A stretch of DNA of 64,000 nt from Actinoallomurus sp. (GTDB taxonomy: Bacteria; Actinomycetota; Actinomycetes; Streptosporangiales; Streptosporangiaceae), in the NCBI GenBank assembly GCA_025964625.1, contig JAOPYL010000336.1, positions 1-64,000 of the forward strand. The letters run 5' to 3'. This document shows, piece after piece, positions 47,920 to 57,783 of the stretch. Made by a program: the position numbers and the translations under genes. The notes beneath the pieces were generated by a model. That model saw only the letters and a program-made list of their open reading frames with translations, was not told where the DNA came from and did not search any database. Position 1 is the stretch's first letter. The number at the start of each line of letters is the position of its first letter.

Positions 47920-50900
47920 GTGAACAACCCGTCCTGCCCGGGTACGGTTGCCTGCCGCGGTTCGGGCCGCTCGGCGCGAGTGCGTTCGTGGCCGTCCCAG
48001 CGCCAGGGGGTGACCAGGACGGCGTCGATGCCGTCGCGCCGGGAGAGCTGACAAATGGCCAGCCCCGGCACCTGCGGGTAGCAGCCCCACTCACGCTCGC
48101 TGGTCATGACCACGTCCATGTCGAACGTCGCGAGCAGACCGAGGCATTTCGCGCGGGAGTCGTCATCGACGCCGGCGAACGCCTCGTCCAGCGCCACGAG
48201 CCGAGGCGCGTGCGGGTTGGCGGCCGACTTGTAGTGGGCCGACGCGGCCGCGAACAAGGGGATGGACGCGGCGAGTACCCGCTCACCACCGGATGCGGGC
48301 CCGGTCGCGCTCCGCCACTGCGCGTCCTGCTGCCGCTGGATGGCGAACTCGTGCCAGGCGCGGTAGTCCAGCGCCTGGGTGAGCTGCTCGGTCCAGCTCG
48401 CGGCGGGGTTGTCGGAGTGTTCCCGGGCGATCTGTTCTTGGAGGAAACCGCCCACGGCCGCGCGGTCCTCGACCGACCAGGCGTCGATGGTCTGCCGCAG
48501 TTTCTGCCGTACGCGCTGGAGCCCGTCAGGGGCGTCGCGGGCGGGCTTCCAGACCAGCCGCAGCCGCATGCCCGTCGAGGTCGGGCGGGACATCAGCTCG
48601 GTGTTCATGGCCTCCACCTCCTGCTCGGCCGCGGCGATCAGCTCGTGCAGCGTGCCTGCGACCTCGTTGAGCAGGTGGTTCTCCAGGATCTCGCGCTCTT
48701 TGGCCGACAGCAGTTCGGAGCGTTGCGCGGTCTCGGCGACCAGCGCGTGCGCCAGGCCCGGCAGGTCGTGGGTACGGCCCTGGAACACCACATCGACGAC
48801 CATGACCCCTTCCCGCAGCGTCAATCCGACCGAGTGCCCGTGCCGGGACATGGCATCGGAGAGCAGCTTGTGCTCCTCGGTCATCTTCTTCTGGATGCGG
48901 TCCCACGGCCCGTCGCCGTCATCGACCGAGTCGAGCTCGGCGTTGACGGTACGGGCGAGTTGCACGGCCGGGGTGGCGGCCCATTCGCCCGCCGGATCGG
49001 GCATCCGCAGCTCGGGCAGCGCCACGGCGAGCAGCCCGGTGGCCGCGAACGTACGGAACTCGGCGACCGCCGCGTCGCGAGCCCGCACCGCCTCCTCGAT
49101 GGCGTCGCGAAGCTGCTCACAGGTGGTCCGGGCCGCGGCGCGCTCTTCTCTGGCGTCCCGCTCCCGCTGAGTGGCGCCGGCTCTGGCGGCGGCCTCGGCG
49201 GTCAGCGCCTGCCGTACCTCCTCCAGTTGCCGGTACAGCTCCTCGACCGCGGCGCCCGCCGTCTCGACCAGCGCCCGGTGCGTCTCCTCGGCCGAATCGG
49301 CCTGCTCGCGCGCCTGCGCGGCGCGCTCCGCCACCTCGGCCATGCGGGTGCCGACATGTTCGAGCTCGTCGGAGGCGTCCCGTGCCGCCTGGCGTGCCGC
49401 CAGCAGAGACTCGGCGGCGGGCCAGAGCCCGGCCAGGGCCAGCCGGTAGTCGGAGATCGCGGTACGGACCGCAGACAGCTCGGCCTCGGCCATCGGCAGG
49501 TCGACGTCTCCGGCGAACTCGGCGGCGCGTTCCCCGGCCCTGTCGGCCTCCTCCTGCCGCGCGGCCACGACACCACGCGCTTCGCGGTGGACCTCGTCCA
49601 GTTCACGCCGCCGCTGGTGCTCTCCGGCGAGCCGGACATGGACCTCTCGCAGCTCGGTCTCGGTCTCGCGGGGAAGCGCCCGGTGCTCGGCGGCCAGCGT
49701 CTCCTGCCGGGCGGCCAGGCTCTCCAGGTCCGCGGTCAGCTCGGCGATCCGGGACCGGGCCTCGGCGAGGCCGTCGCGCAGGCGGGCGATCCGCGCCCGC
49801 CTGGCGGCCTCCCGCGCCCCTTCCCCGATGTAGTCGGCGCTGTCCTTGTGCCACGACCCGCCGATGACGCCGTTGGCCCACCGGCCGTCCACCGTCACCC
49901 AGGTCCGGGCGCCCGGACCGAGCCCGATCCCCGCCAGGACCGCTCGTACGGCGTCGTCGTCGAGCACCGCCGCGAGCGGGTCGGCCCGGTCGACGGCGGG
50001 GTGCAGCAACGTGACGCACGAGGGACCGGGGACGCGGTCGCCGGTGAGGAGGACAGTGTCACCTTCGGTGATCAGCGTGCCGTGCGGCGTCACCCAGGCG
50101 TCGAGGATCCCCGCGGCCTCCAGCGCGGCCTCGATCCCGGCCCGATGCTCGGGGGAGACCGTCTCGTCGAAGTCGACGACCTTCCACAGCGGGGCACCTG
50201 GACGGTCCGCGCGAGCATGGGGCGCACGCGTGTACGGCACGGGCGGGACATCGTGCGCGCCCTCCGCCAAGCGGGTGATCTCCTGGACGAGGGCCGCCTC
50301 GGCATCGCGCTCGGCCCGCAGCCGGGCGTCGAGGTCCGCCTCCCGGCGTCCGAGGGCCGCGGTCCCCGCGCGGGCCGCGTCGTCCACGGCGGCCACCGCC
50401 GGGTTGGCGCCCTCCGCGGTCTGCGCCCAGGATTCCAGCTCCGCCAGCAGCAGGTCCGGGTCGCCGATCCTGATCTCGGCGAGGCCGGCCAGGTAGGCGA
50501 CGTACGCGCCGTGCAGCCGCGCCGCGCACGATCGTGTCTCGGTCTCGGCGGCCGAGATCCGCCCGGCGGCGGCCTGCAACTCGCCCATCAGGCGTTCGGC
50601 CTCCGCCCGCGCGGCGTCGAGCCGGTCCCGTGCCCGCGCCAGCGCCGAGAGCAGGCGGTCGAGTTCGGCGATGGCCTGCGATCTGCGCTCGGCCAGCGCG
50701 CCTGCCTCCCGGCGCGCCCGCGCCACGTCGGTCTCCCACCGGCCGGTAATCTCCAGATGCTCCGGCTCACACCGGGCGAGACGGGCCGCCGCGTCCGACT
50801 GCTCCCGTACGGCCTCCAGCGCCCGCAGCGCGTGCTCCTCCTGGGCGCGGGCGACCTCGACGCGTGACCGGCGCCGCCGGATCTCACTGGCGAGCTCGTC

Positions 50901-52025
50901 GCGGTCACGCTCGAGGCTGCGGGCGTGCTCGGACCGGCGTGCGGCCTCCTGGCCCATCTGCTCGATGCGTTCGGCGTCCCGCATCTCCGGGCTCGCCTGC
51001 AACGCCTCCCGGCGGGCCTCCAGGCGGGACTTTTCGGCCGCCAGCTCCTCCAGTAGCCGCTCCGCCTCCTCCAGCTCGCCCTCGGCCCTCGTACGGCGGC
51101 CCTCGGCCTCGATCAGCTCACGGCCCAAGTGTTCGTACCTGCTGTGGGTCAGGCGCGGACCCGCGGCCCTGCGTTTGGTGGCGATGGCGGCGTACCGGCG
51201 GTAGTGGCCGAGGAAACCGGCGGCGGCCTCGCGCGCTTCCTCCAGGGCTCGCAGGGCCTCGCGTTCTTCGTCCAGGCCACGGAACGCCTCGGCCACCGTG
51301 GTGATGAGGGCAGGACTGAGCGGCGGCAGCGCCTCGGTGAGGGCACGCGACAACAGACGTTCGTCGGGCCGTTTGGACAGTTGTGGCTGGCGGAGCTGGA
51401 TGAGCAGGTTGACCAGTGCCTCATAGCGGTGTTCGCCCAGGCCGAAAAGCGTCTCGTCCACGGCGCGGCGGTAGTCCGACGCCCGCTCGTAGACCATGCC
51501 GTGGCCGTCGATCGCCTCACGGAGCTTCTCGCGGGTGAGGGCGACTCCCGTGGCCGAGACCAGATCAAGGTCCGTGCCGACCCGCTGTGGCGTGACGAAG
51601 AACCAGTGCCGGACGATGCCGCGGCCGGCCACCGCCTTCAGCCCACAGCCCAGCGTCCGGAACTCGTGAGTGCCGTCGGCGGCGCGGCGGCCGAACTCCA
51701 GCCACGTATAGCCGAGGCGTTCGGGATGGGGGTGTTTACCGCCGAGCAGCAGATTCCATTCCATGCGTTTCTGGCGGTCCCCGTCGGGCTCGACCCGGTG
51801 CGGGGACAATTCCCCGTCGAGCAGGAAGGGCAGGATGAGGGCCAGAACCTTCGACTTGCCGGTGCCGTTGTTGCCGCGGAGCAGGAGCCGCCCATCGTGG
51901 AACCAGAACTCCTCGACGTCGTAGTAGAACATGTCCACCAAGCCGGCGCGCAACGGCTTCCAGCGCTCGGAGACCGGGTCGGGCAGCGCCGCGCGCGGCG
52001 AGGTCGATGGCGCAGCGATCGTCAC
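47916..52025 (-). CDS. jetC: Wadjet JetC-like SMC-family ATPase (TIGR02680)
   Basis: 1369 aa; N-terminal 'FHDGRLLLRGNNGTGKSKVLALILPFLLDGELSPHRV', long coiled coils, C-terminal 'SGGERVLAASIPLFAAASAHY...PRLVALDEAFAGVDDDSRAKCLGLL'. Confidence 0.92.
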   Translation of the reverse strand: MTIAAPSTSPRAALPDPVSERWKPLRAGLVDMFYYDVEEFWFHDGRLLLRGNNGTGKSKVLALILPFLLDGELSPHRVEPDGDRQKRMEWNLLLGGKHPHPERLGYTWLEFGRRAADGTHEFRTLGCGLKAVAGRGIVRHWFFVTPQRVGTDLDLVSATGVALTREKLREAIDGHGMVYERASDYRRAVDETLFGLGEHRYEALVNLLIQLRQPQLSKRPDERLLSRALTEALPPLSPALITTVAEAFRGLDEEREALRALEEAREAAAGFLGHYRRYAAIATKRRAAGPRLTHSRYEHLGRELIEAEGRRTRAEGELEEAERLLEELAAEKSRLEARREALQASPEMRDAERIEQMGQEAARRSEHARSLERDRDELASEIRRRRSRVEVARAQEEHALRALEAVREQSDAAARLARCEPEHLEITGRWETDVARARREAGALAERRSQAIAELDRLLSALARARDRLDAARAEAERLMGELQAAAGRISAAETETRSCAARLHGAYVAYLAGLAEIRIGDPDLLLAELESWAQTAEGANPAVAAVDDAARAGTAALGRREADLDARLRAERDAEAALVQEITRLAEGAHDVPPVPYTRAPHARADRPGAPLWKVVDFDETVSPEHRAGIEAALEAAGILDAWVTPHGTLITEGDTVLLTGDRVPGPSCVTLLHPAVDRADPLAAVLDDDAVRAVLAGIGLGPGARTWVTVDGRWANGVIGGSWHKDSADYIGEGAREAARRARIARLRDGLAEARSRIAELTADLESLAARQETLAAEHRALPRETETELREVHVRLAGEHQRRRELDEVHREARGVVAARQEEADRAGERAAEFAGDVDLPMAEAELSAVRTAISDYRLALAGLWPAAESLLAARQAARDASDELEHVGTRMAEVAERAAQAREQADSAEETHRALVETAGAAVEELYRQLEEVRQALTAEAAARAGATQRERDAREERAAARTTCEQLRDAIEEAVRARDAAVAEFRTFAATGLLAVALPELRMPDPAGEWAATPAVQLARTVNAELDSVDDGDGPWDRIQKKMTEEHKLLSDAMSRHGHSVGLTLREGVMVVDVVFQGRTHDLPGLAHALVAETAQRSELLSAKEREILENHLLNEVAGTLHELIAAAEQEVEAMNTELMSRPTSTGMRLRLVWKPARDAPDGLQRVRQKLRQTIDAWSVEDRAAVGGFLQEQIAREHSDNPAASWTEQLTQALDYRAWHEFAIQRQQDAQWRSATGPASGGERVLAASIPLFAAASAHYKSAANPHAPRLVALDEAFAGVDDDSRAKCLGLLATFDMDVVMTSEREWGCYPQVPGLAICQLSRRDGIDAVLVTPWRWDGHERTRAERPEPRQATVPGQDGLFT

Positions 52026-53212
52026 GATTCGGCCTTTCGAGGTTCCCGGATTGTGGGCTGGTCCAGGGCATAGCGGGCGATCGCGGGCAGTGGGCGTACG
52101 GCGCCGGGAAGCAGCTCGACCAGCCGCAGCGCCACCAGCTTCTCCAGCGCGACGTCGAGCAGCTCGGCCTCGGCCCCGGGCTCGGTGACACCTTTGCGCC
52201 AGAAGGACGCGTGCCGGGAAGCGGACTGCCGGATGAAGGCGAGCAACTCGTCGCGGGTGGCGCCGCCCCGGCCCGTGCCGTCGGCGTGCACGCGTGCGGC
52301 CAGGAACTCGGCGACCAGGAGCGTCACATGTCCGTCGGTGCGCTGCTCGGGCATGCGAACGTCGGTCAGCTGGTCCTCGGGGTCGACCATCGCCACGCCC
52401 TCCGCCCTGACCTCGGGCAGCAGTCCGGTCGCCTCCTCGATGCGGCGGGTGATCGCGGGACGCTGGGACATCAGGTACGCGCGTTCGGCCTCGTCGAGGT
52501 CGTCGTAGTAGACGACCGGGTCTTCCAGGAGCACGCGCGTCAGACGCCGGCGCAGCGCCTGGTTGCGCAGGTCGTCGGTGTCGGGGACCGGTTCGTCGGT
52601 GAGTTCGGCCAGCCGCTCGGCGAACGAGCCCGCGGTGACCGTGGACGGGCCGCGTACGCCGGTGAGAAGGACGGACAACACGGTGCGGCGTACGTCGTAC
52701 AGGACGTCGCCGGTGGCCGACAGGTAGGCATCTTCGTCACCGGCGACCCGCCGCAGCACCCCCCAGCCGAGCAGCAGCCGCACGACCGCCACCAAGTCGG
52801 CCCGCTCGGCCCGGGTGTCCAGGGTGAACGCGAACTCCAGGCCGGGTTCGGCGGCGGCGTTCAACACCTCCTCGGCGAGTCTTCCCAGTGTGGTCTGGGC
52901 GTCGGCGCGCTCCAGCACGGCCAGCGCCAGGCACAGCACGACGTAGCGGCGCCTGCCGAACGGTTCCTTGGCCTTTCCCCGTGCCGGGTGAGTGCCATCG
53001 TGCAGAGACGGTGCGGTCTTGAACAGCCGTGCTGTCTCGCTGTCCACGTGCAGCCGCCAGCCCGTCTCCCGGCTCAGCCAGGGACGCAGCTCCGCCTGAT
53101 GGCGGCGGACCGCGACCAGATCCTCGGGATCGGATTCGGCGGTCAGCAGGGGTTTGCGTAGCAGCGCACGCAGCGCCGCGCGCCGCCTGGCCACCTCCTC
53201 GTCGGCGATCAC
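52022..53212 (-). CDS. jetB: Wadjet JetB-like (TIGR02678 / DUF2398)
   Basis: 396 aa, 'RRYVVLCLALAVLERADAQTTLGRLAEEV', position between JetA and JetC, 4-nt overlaps both sides. Confidence 0.85.
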   Translation of the reverse strand: MIADEEVARRRAALRALLRKPLLTAESDPEDLVAVRRHQAELRPWLSRETGWRLHVDSETARLFKTAPSLHDGTHPARGKAKEPFGRRRYVVLCLALAVLERADAQTTLGRLAEEVLNAAAEPGLEFAFTLDTRAERADLVAVVRLLLGWGVLRRVAGDEDAYLSATGDVLYDVRRTVLSVLLTGVRGPSTVTAGSFAERLAELTDEPVPDTDDLRNQALRRRLTRVLLEDPVVYYDDLDEAERAYLMSQRPAITRRIEEATGLLPEVRAEGVAMVDPEDQLTDVRMPEQRTDGHVTLLVAEFLAARVHADGTGRGGATRDELLAFIRQSASRHASFWRKGVTEPGAEAELLDVALEKLVALRLVELLPGAVRPLPAIARYALDQPTIREPRKAES

Positions 53213-54753
53213 GGCGCCCCCATCAGGTCGGTGATCTCGATGACATGCTCCGGGCCGGTGAGGACCCCGTCCACCGTACGGATCCGTACGTCGCCGGCGT
53301 CCGGCACCAAGGACAACCGCACCTCCATCGACCCGTCGGCGGTGACGGTCTTCACCTCGGTCTCACCCGGCCGGCGGGCCGCCAGCGCGTCCCCCAGCAG
53401 GCCCAGGAAGAGCCGGAACGTACGAGGGTCGAGCACGTCCAGTTCCGACAGCAGCGTCGGCCCACCGGTGCACAGCCGCGCCCGCACCGCCGCCGTCTCG
53501 CCGGCCTCGCGCTCGGCCTGCTCGGCCAGCATCCGACGGGCCCCCGAACGGTCCTGCACCCGGTTGGGCCTGCCTCGCCGCTCATAGGAGCCGGTCCGGC
53601 GCAGCTGCGGAGAGATATGCACCGGTGGGGCGTCCGCCCACGCCATGCCGGGCGTCGCGTGTTCCTCCCAGGCCGTCGCCGTCTCGGGCGTGACAGTGAG
53701 GTGCCGGGCGGAGGTGAGCCCGAACGCGGCCCGCCACAGCCGATGCGCCGCCTCATCGTCGGGCGCCTCGGCGAACCAGCGCGCCAGCGTGCGGAAGTCG
53801 GCGGAACGATCCGAACGGCCCGAGCGCCGCTCGTTCAACAGGCCCACCGTGTCGATCAGTTGCTTGATCGCCGTCACCGCGGCCTGCCGCAACAGCCGCG
53901 CCTGCGAGGGATGCCCCGCACCTGACGAGACGAACCAGTCACGCAGCCCGCGCCAGCGATTACGCCACACGCCCAGCGCCGCCGCCTCGGCACGCGACAG
54001 TGCCTCGGCGGCGTCAGCGCCATCCGGGACCGCGTCGGACGCCTCCCGCCGAGCCGCCAGCGTCAACAGCCGCTCGTGGTCCAGACGCTCCAGGCCATCG
54101 AGGAGGGTGGCGATCCGGGCCCCGGAGTTGGCGAGGTCGGCGATGAACCGATCGATGTAGTCGATGAGGCGCTCTTTGTAGGTGATGAACCCCTCCACGT
54201 CACCGTCGGAGAAGTCGATCGCCCGGCGCAGTGAGGTCATGAACGCCTGGGCGTTGTCGGCCAGCGAGGCGAACCGTTCGGCGAGACCGAGCAGCAGCAG
54301 GTGGACCTTGACGGGATCGGGGTCGGTCTCGGCGGCCAGCGCCGACAGGGCTTTCAACTGGTCCGCGATGTCGGCCAGCGCCACCGACTGCAACGAGCCG
54401 CGTCGCAGGATCGCCTCCTCGTAGAAGGCGATCGCCTGCTGGGCCGCCTGCCCCTCCGCCGTCAGCTGGAACAGGAACCGCTTGCGGTGGAAGTCCTCGA
54501 CAGTGGTGACCCGGCCGGTGTCCGCGTCAGCCCGGAGATTCCCCCACTGGACCAACTTCTCCAACGCCTGCGCGAGATGCTCGTCGGTCTCCCGGTCCAA
54601 CTCGCCGGCCACGTCCTCCGGCCGCAGATGGACGATGAAACGCTCCTTCGCACGCGCGAAGACGCGGAGTACTTCACGGTAGAGGGCCGCGTTGGGTGCG
54701 TTCAGATGCGCGAATGGCTGCGGCCCTTGCTCGGCGGTGGACTGATCCGTCAT
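53209..54753 (-). CDS. jetA: Wadjet JetA-like (TIGR02677 / DUF2397)
   Basis: 514 aa, 'PFAHLNAPNAALYREVLRVFARAKERFIVHLRPEDVA...LRADADTGRVTTVEDFHRKRFLFQLTAEGQAAQQAI'. Confidence 0.87.
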   Translation of the reverse strand: MTDQSTAEQGPQPFAHLNAPNAALYREVLRVFARAKERFIVHLRPEDVAGELDRETDEHLAQALEKLVQWGNLRADADTGRVTTVEDFHRKRFLFQLTAEGQAAQQAIAFYEEAILRRGSLQSVALADIADQLKALSALAAETDPDPVKVHLLLLGLAERFASLADNAQAFMTSLRRAIDFSDGDVEGFITYKERLIDYIDRFIADLANSGARIATLLDGLERLDHERLLTLAARREASDAVPDGADAAEALSRAEAAALGVWRNRWRGLRDWFVSSGAGHPSQARLLRQAAVTAIKQLIDTVGLLNERRSGRSDRSADFRTLARWFAEAPDDEAAHRLWRAAFGLTSARHLTVTPETATAWEEHATPGMAWADAPPVHISPQLRRTGSYERRGRPNRVQDRSGARRMLAEQAEREAGETAAVRARLCTGGPTLLSELDVLDPRTFRLFLGLLGDALAARRPGETEVKTVTADGSMEVRLSLVPDAGDVRIRTVDGVLTGPEHVIEITDLMGAP

Positions 54754-54763
54754 CGCGACGCCC

Positions 54764-55009
54764 TCATCGGTTCCACGAAGCGTCATCGAACGCCGAGCGC
54801 ATCTGCTCGATCAGGAAATGGGCACGCGAGGCTGCGTTGTCCTCCTGCACGCCACGACGGATCAGCTTGTCGGCTTCGTGGTATTCCAGTTCCGCAAGGA
54901 TCGCTGGGCTCCAGACCGGCCGATACATGCCCTCGGCTGCGAGGGAGAGCAGAAAGTCGCGCTGCGGGCTGGGCCACAGGACGCAGGTATCCAGGAGCGC
55001 GGTGAACAC
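54764..55009 (-). pseudogene. PIN-domain toxin, C-terminally truncated
   Basis: 'MFTALLDTCVLWPSPQRDFLLSLAAEGMYRPVWSPAILAELEYHEADKLIRRG'; only 81 aa, ends at the edge of jetA. Confidence 0.65.
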
Positions 55010-55021
55010 GCCCCCATTTTG

Positions 55022-55402
55022 TCAGGGCGCTGAGCTCCGACGACGGCGTTTCGCGACAGCGTGGCGCGTTTCACGCAGCTGCTCCAGCACCGTGTCGAGA
55101 TCTTCGTCGTCGTCGATGTCGACAGCGGTGGCCTCAAGTGCGGCGTACCGGGCAGCACGTCGCTGCTCTCTGTATGTGAGCAGGTCGCGGAGGAGGATCC
55201 GACGAGCCGACATCGGGGTGATGCCCGCCAACGCCGCGAGCTCCGAACGCCGCAACCTGGCGTACGGCGACGCGCACCAGCAGGCAGGATGTCGCCGACC
55301 AGCCGCGTGCCGTGCCGGGGACGCCGCCGATCCCGATCCGGGCCGGGTCGAAGCCAAGTCCTCGCTGCCCGGCACAGGCTCAACGCTCCTGTGTTCGCTC
55401 AC
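55022..55402 (-). CDS. Putative antitoxin/HTH DNA-binding protein, N-terminus uncertain
   Basis: 'RRSELAALAGITPMSARRILLRDLLTYREQRRAARYAALEA...LDTVLEQLRETRHAVAKRRRR'; 12 nt upstream of the PIN ORF. Confidence 0.5.
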   Translation of the reverse strand: MSEHRSVEPVPGSEDLASTRPGSGSAASPARHAAGRRHPACWCASPYARLRRSELAALAGITPMSARRILLRDLLTYREQRRAARYAALEATAVDIDDDEDLDTVLEQLRETRHAVAKRRRRSSAP

Positions 55403-55499
55403 TGGAGCGACAGAGACCTTCTCGAGCTCGAACGGTTGATGCGCAGGTACGTCGACGATCTACTTGCCTTGTCCACAGCTGCGAAGGAATCAGACACCT

Positions 55500-55800
55500 A
55501 GGTCGACGGTCGCGTCATACAAGAAGAACGTCCGCCTTCACCCCAAGCCGTACATCGGTGCCGTGCCCTTGGCTTCCCTGACCGCAGCGAAGATCGACAA
55601 GCTGTACCGGGATCTGGAGAAGAGCGGTCGGCGCAACGGCAAGGCGAGCGAACCGGAGAGCCGCTGTCGGCGTGGACCGTGCGTTACATCCACACGATCC
55701 TGCACGCGGCCTTGAAAGCGGCCGTCAAGCGCGGCCAGCTCGGCAAGAACCCGGCAGACGGCGCGGAGCCGCCTACCGCGAAGCAAAGGACCGCGGTGAG
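55500..55800 (+). pseudogene. Tyrosine recombinase (phage integrase) N-terminal remnant, frameshifted
   Basis: 'VASYKKNVRLHPKPYIGAVPLASLTAAKIDKLYRDLEKSGRRNGK' in one frame then 'VRYIHTILHAALKAAVKRGQLGKNPADGAEPP' in another. Confidence 0.75.
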
Positions 55801-55854
55801 CGCGCTTCTGCGGTTACCGGCTCGTCGGGGCATGCCGCTTCGTCGGTGCTTGGG

Positions 55855-56964
55855 TCAGTTCACCGAGGGCATCGATCGGCTCGGAGCGAGGAGATCGAGG
55901 TCGGTGCGGGTGACCCCGGCTCTGTCGGCTAGCTGGTCGCGGCCGGTGTCCGAGTCGGCTAGGAGCTCTACGGCTTTGGTGAGCATGGTGGGCCGTTCGA
56001 GCGGTTTTGAAGGTCCGGGTTCGTGGCGTCGCCAGCCGCGGGTGCTCATGGTGCTCATGGCGTTGCGGTAGGTGCTTTCCCGCATGATCTTGAGTGTTCG
56101 GGCGCGGTAGAGCAGCGCGGCCATGCTGACTCCCCAGGTGGATTTCAGCTCGGCGAGGTGGGCCCAGTCCGCTGTGTGGGGAAGCTGGTCGGCGATGGCT
56201 GTTTCCGGCATAAGGAACTCGGCTGCGAAGCGGTGGGCCTGGTCTTCGATGATTTTGCTGCCGGGCTCGGCGTCGGCGTGCATGACCAGGTGACCAAGCT
56301 CGTGGGCGCCGTCGAAGCGGTTGCGCCAGTAGTCGCCCTTGGCCGGGTTGAACAACACCATTGGGCGCGGATGGGCGCCGATGCTGAACGCGTCGACGCG
56401 TTCGGTTGATGGGGGCATGATCAAGACGATCACGCCGTGTTTCTCGAGCAACCGCACCATGTGCGGGATCGGGCCCGGCTGACCGGCCATGAAGGCTCGA
56501 GCCAGGCGGGCGGCCTCCACCGGCCCGGGGCCTGCGATCTCCTCCGGCGACACGGGCCGCTCGGGCAGCTCGGCCGCGGGGAACTCGACGATCTCCTCGA
56601 GGGCGGCGACGATGTCGGCCGCGATCCGGCCGTACGCCAGGGCCTGGTCGCGTTCGATCTGGGTCGTCGACCGCAGCGACCGGAAATGGGCGGTGTCCAG
56701 CGATATCGGGGTGCGGCCGGCCCCGAAGAACTCCACCGGCACCCCGAGCGCGATGGCCAGCCGCGATAGCGTCCTCTCCGACGGGCGGTGCACGCCGGCC
56801 TCGTACTGGCCGATCGCCGTCGGGGTGGTCTCCACTGCCTGGGCGAGCTGGTTCTTGCGCATGCCGCGCAGCCGCCGGGCCAACGTCAGCCGACCCGCGT
56901 CGAACAGCAGCCGTGCCTCGGCGAGCCGCCTGGTGGTGCGCTCGTCGGTGGTGCGTTCGTTCAC
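55855..56964 (-). CDS. XRE HTH + ImmA/IrrE metallopeptidase-domain protein
   Basis: 'LARRLRGMRKNQLAQAVETTPTAIGQYEAGVHRPSERTLSRLAIALGVPVEFF' plus 'DGAHELGHLVMHADAEPGSKIIEDQAHRFAAEFLMP'; GTG 56964 overlaps the upstream stop. Confidence 0.88.
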   Translation of the reverse strand: MNERTTDERTTRRLAEARLLFDAGRLTLARRLRGMRKNQLAQAVETTPTAIGQYEAGVHRPSERTLSRLAIALGVPVEFFGAGRTPISLDTAHFRSLRSTTQIERDQALAYGRIAADIVAALEEIVEFPAAELPERPVSPEEIAGPGPVEAARLARAFMAGQPGPIPHMVRLLEKHGVIVLIMPPSTERVDAFSIGAHPRPMVLFNPAKGDYWRNRFDGAHELGHLVMHADAEPGSKIIEDQAHRFAAEFLMPETAIADQLPHTADWAHLAELKSTWGVSMAALLYRARTLKIMRESTYRNAMSTMSTRGWRRHEPGPSKPLERPTMLTKAVELLADSDTGRDQLADRAGVTRTDLDLLAPSRSMPSVN

Positions 56965-57665
56965 TGGGCCGTTTCGATGCTCGTGTCCGCGACCCGCCGC
57001 GCGTGCAGGCGCATGGGCACATCGGCCTCGTCGTCGTTCCACAGCGGCAGCGTGGACTGCACGGGCGTACGGCGGGGATCGGCGCCGAGCGTGTCGTCGG
57101 TCAGCGGCCGCACCCAGTGCCAGGCCGGCCCGCCGTCGGCGTTGAGTCGCGGACGGCCGAGGAACAGCTCCATCTCCAGCGGCTCCTCACTCGCGCTGTG
57201 CGCGAGGACCAGCGTCACCACGTCGCCTGTGACACGCTGCTCGTCGAGCCCAAGATCCAGCGTGAGCTGCGGGTCGTCGGCGAACGCCTGGCGCGCGACC
57301 CCCTGCTTGGTCGGACTGTCACGGTCCCAGCGGATGGCCCGCACCGCGCCGAACTCGTGCCGCTTTAGCAGCACGCGGTAGGGCCCGTACCGCCAGCCCG
57401 GCGAGCCGTTCAGGTCATCGCGGACGACCGCGCGGGCCAGCGGGTCATCGTGGCCGCTCGGCTCCGCGTCGTCCACCTCGAAGATCCGGTCGAGCTGAGA
57501 CTCCAGCACGTCGAATGCGGAGACGCCGAACGACCGCTCCTTGAACCCGGCCGTACGGCTCAGCGCTCCGAAGACGGCGATCGTCGCCTCGGTGTGCGCC
57601 TCCCGCAGCGCGTGCAGAAACCCGCCCACCAGGAGGCCGTCCCACACTTCACGATCTTCCGACAT
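56961..57665 (-). CDS. Hypothetical protein, partner of the XRE-ImmA/IrrE gene
   Basis: 234 aa from internal ATG; stop overlaps the next start (GTGA). Confidence 0.65.
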   Translation of the reverse strand: MSEDREVWDGLLVGGFLHALREAHTEATIAVFGALSRTAGFKERSFGVSAFDVLESQLDRIFEVDDAEPSGHDDPLARAVVRDDLNGSPGWRYGPYRVLLKRHEFGAVRAIRWDRDSPTKQGVARQAFADDPQLTLDLGLDEQRVTGDVVTLVLAHSASEEPLEMELFLGRPRLNADGGPAWHWVRPLTDDTLGADPRRTPVQSTLPLWNDDEADVPMRLHARRVADTSIETAQ

Positions 57666-57783
57666 GCACTGGACTATAGACGTTCCCAGCGATACATGTT
57701 CGAAAATGAAGTCACTGCCGCGTGTTGGCACTGTAACCTCGCGTTAGATCTCTCCATCGGCATCGTGAGTTGGAGTCTGGACC

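Noticed and set aside
47904-50867. 987-aa plus-strand ORF
   Set aside because: Antisense to the SMC-like jetC; Gly/Arg/Gln-rich shadow translation
57675-57710. Possible LexA/SOS box (TTCGAACATGTATCGC on the minus strand) upstream of the ImmA/IrrE pair
   Set aside because: Only one half-site fits TCGAAC; the second half lacks GTTCGA, so evidence is insufficient
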